From: Kryptolebias marmoratus
Taxonomy: Eukaryota; Chordata; Actinopteri; Cyprinodontiformes; Rivulidae
DNA length: 64,000 nt
Direction of reading: 5' to 3'
Assembly: GCF_001649575.2 (NCBI RefSeq)
Contig: NC_051431.1
Coordinates: forward strand, 11,730,240 to 11,794,239
Shown here: piece after piece, positions 62,672 through 64,000 of the stretch
How positions within the stretch are numbered: position 1 is the stretch's first letter
Layout of the letters: the number at the start of each line of letters is the position of its first letter
Notes under the pieces: generated by a model
Told to the model about the DNA's origin: nothing
Databases searched by the model: none
Seen by the model: the letters and a program-made list of their open reading frames with translations, nothing else
Position numbers and translations under genes: made by a program

Positions 62672-63674
62672 ATGTAAAAAGGTGACATTTCTGTTGTCGT
62701 TATTTCCGCTGAAACTGACAAAAACAAGAAGAATGAAACAGATTCTTTTCCTTTTTTAGCTGCTCCCTGCATACATTCCTAAACTACCCGTACTCCCACG
62801 AACAATGAGCCCTGCCTCTCTGCTTTTAATGCCAAAACTTTTATTTTGGAATCCTGCAGAACTTGTCTAAAATTCAGCAGAATACAAAGCACCTTTGTCT
62901 AAAAGGACGCCGTTCAGACACTTTTAACTTTACACAACCAACAACCCTGTCATCACCAAACAGCTGCTGTGTTTGACTAATTTTCCAAGGAAAAAGTGTC
63001 TTTTTTTTAGTTGTTGAGTCATCCAGTTTTTGTAAGGTCACTTTGAAGACAGGAAACTTTCAGATTGAGACAGTCTGGACGATCTTTTCTGAAAAGATTA
63101 TAAACTTAAACCAGCTTTTTTTTTCTGACTTTCTAAGCCCAGTTTGAATATCTACAGCTGAAAGTGAAGCCGGATCCATTTATTTCAAACTGTTTTGTGA
63201 CTAATGAATGATTTCAACGTCCACCTATTTGCACCGAACGGTGACGACAGCTGCTGCGAGGATAATGGATCTCAGCCGTCCACCTGTGTGCTCGGTTTCT
63301 TCACGCACTCAAAGAGCAGGTGTGACCTGACAGCTCCCGTCACCGTCGACTTGAACTGAACACACACACACACACACGCCTTACGGAGAAACTCCACACC
63401 AAGCTGATTTCCAAAACCTTGTGATCATACGTAGAGAGAGAGACAGAGAGATAAATCTTATTTCCTGAAGAACAATACCTGCCAGAATAGCTGCTAAAAC
63501 CTGCCTGAAAATGTTTACGCTCTCAGCTTTTTAGGACATGATTGATGTTAAGGTGTGCAGTTTTACAGTACAGAGCTGGTGGACTTTGTCCCTTCATTTG
63601 AAATAAATACCAGCTAAAGTAAAGTCCGAGTTACATCTGAATACAGCAGGTATATTATTTAAATCATCGGTACG

Positions 63675-63850
63675 TTTTAGAGATGATGCTCAGTTACTAC
63701 CACACCAGATTTTAGCAGAATATCTGTAAAACTGGCTGAGTTTTAGAGCCATTTTGCGTTTAAGGTTCATTGGCTGTGGCAGCCATCTTGAACTGTGTCG
63801 CGTCCAAAAGTTAATCGGTTGTAGTTGTCGGCCTAAAGATTACTTCCTGA
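63675..63850 (-). repeat. Dispersed repeat family W, copy 8
   Basis: Opposite orientation to the other copies. On the plus strand it shows 'gctgtggcagccatcttgaa', 'aaaagttaatcggttgtagt' and 'taaagattacttcctgaaat'. Confidence 0.7.
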
Positions 63851-63854
63851 AATT

Positions 63855-64000
63855 CCATCCATCCATCCATTCTCTTCCGCTTATCCGGGGTCGGGTCGCG
63901 GGGGCAGCAGCCTAAACAGGGAGACCCAGACTTCCCTCTCCCCAGCCACTTGGGCCAGCTCCTCCGGGGGAATCCCAAGGCGTTCCCAGGCCAGCCGAGA
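63855..64000 (-). repeat. Fish retroelement-type repeat, cut by the window end
   Basis: Begins with (CCAT)n and continues 'cttatccggggtcgggtcgc', 'gggggcagcagcctaaacag' and 'cgttcccaggccagccgaga'. This block is extremely common in fish genomes and is usually attached to a LINE-type element. Orientation and class are uncertain. Confidence 0.65.

Larger units (their letters stand above)
61955..64000 (+). other. relb 3' UTR and downstream region
   Basis: The first 700 bases are relb 3' UTR. Beyond 62700 the sequence is AT-rich with a short (CA)n tract near 63362, repeat W copy 8 in reverse orientation, and a common fish repeat at the window end. No gene is recognisable. Confidence 0.6.

Overview
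This 64 kb window is nuclear DNA of a bony fish. The genes are vertebrate, with introns that obey GT-AG phasing (one exception is described), CpG-rich 5' ends, many TA, GATA and CA microsatellites, and many old transposon fragments of fish type. It looks like a teleost, probably a percomorph; I cannot name the species. There are no prokaryotic operons, no CRISPR array and no structural RNA gene that I can support.

Layout, left to right. (1) rrm1, minus strand: the first two coding exons of the large subunit of ribonucleotide reductase; the rest of the gene lies beyond position 1. Its 5.9 kb intron 1 holds several fold-back and microsatellite structures and an L1-like retrotransposon remnant. 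(2) A head-to-head promoter interval at 6587-8714 with CCAAT and E2F-type sites, a long GATA array and a broken Tc1-like transposon. (3) qpctl, plus strand: Golgi-type glutaminyl-peptide cyclotransferase, 7 coding exons, 397 aa. (4) six9-like gene, minus strand: a SIX1/2-class homeobox gene, 3 exons, 238 aa, tail-to-tail with qpctl and almost touching it. (5) six5, minus strand: SIX4/5-class homeobox gene, 3 exons, 943 aa. Its first intron appears to use a GC donor, and exon 1 lies between two inverted copies of a 0.3 kb repeat. (6) tbcb, plus strand: tubulin folding cofactor B, 6 coding exons, 245 aa, head-to-head with six5. (7) clptm1, plus strand: 14 exons, 628 aa. (8) relb, plus strand: NF-kappaB family, 11 exons, 581 aa, with two canonical kappaB decamers just upstream.

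All exon coordinates were worked out by reading splice junctions and checking that phases add up to full reading frames. For qpctl, six9, six5, tbcb, clptm1 and relb the sums are exact. QPCTL, SIX5, CLPTM1 and RELB are neighbours on human 19q13.3 and TBCB is on 19q13.1, so most of the window is one conserved synteny block with rrm1 joined to its left side. The genes do not form one pathway: they cover nucleotide synthesis, N-terminal pyroglutamate formation, two developmental transcription factors, tubulin folding, ER/receptor trafficking and non-canonical NF-kappaB signalling.

I found no clearly new multi-gene system. The most interesting items are the probable GC-AG intron and inverted repeats of six5, the linked six9-six5 pair with a short recovered third exon for six9, the near-zero spacing of qpctl and six9, the apparent intron loss in rrm1, an unexplained promoter-like motif cluster in rrm1 intron 1, and a repeat family present at least eight times in the window.
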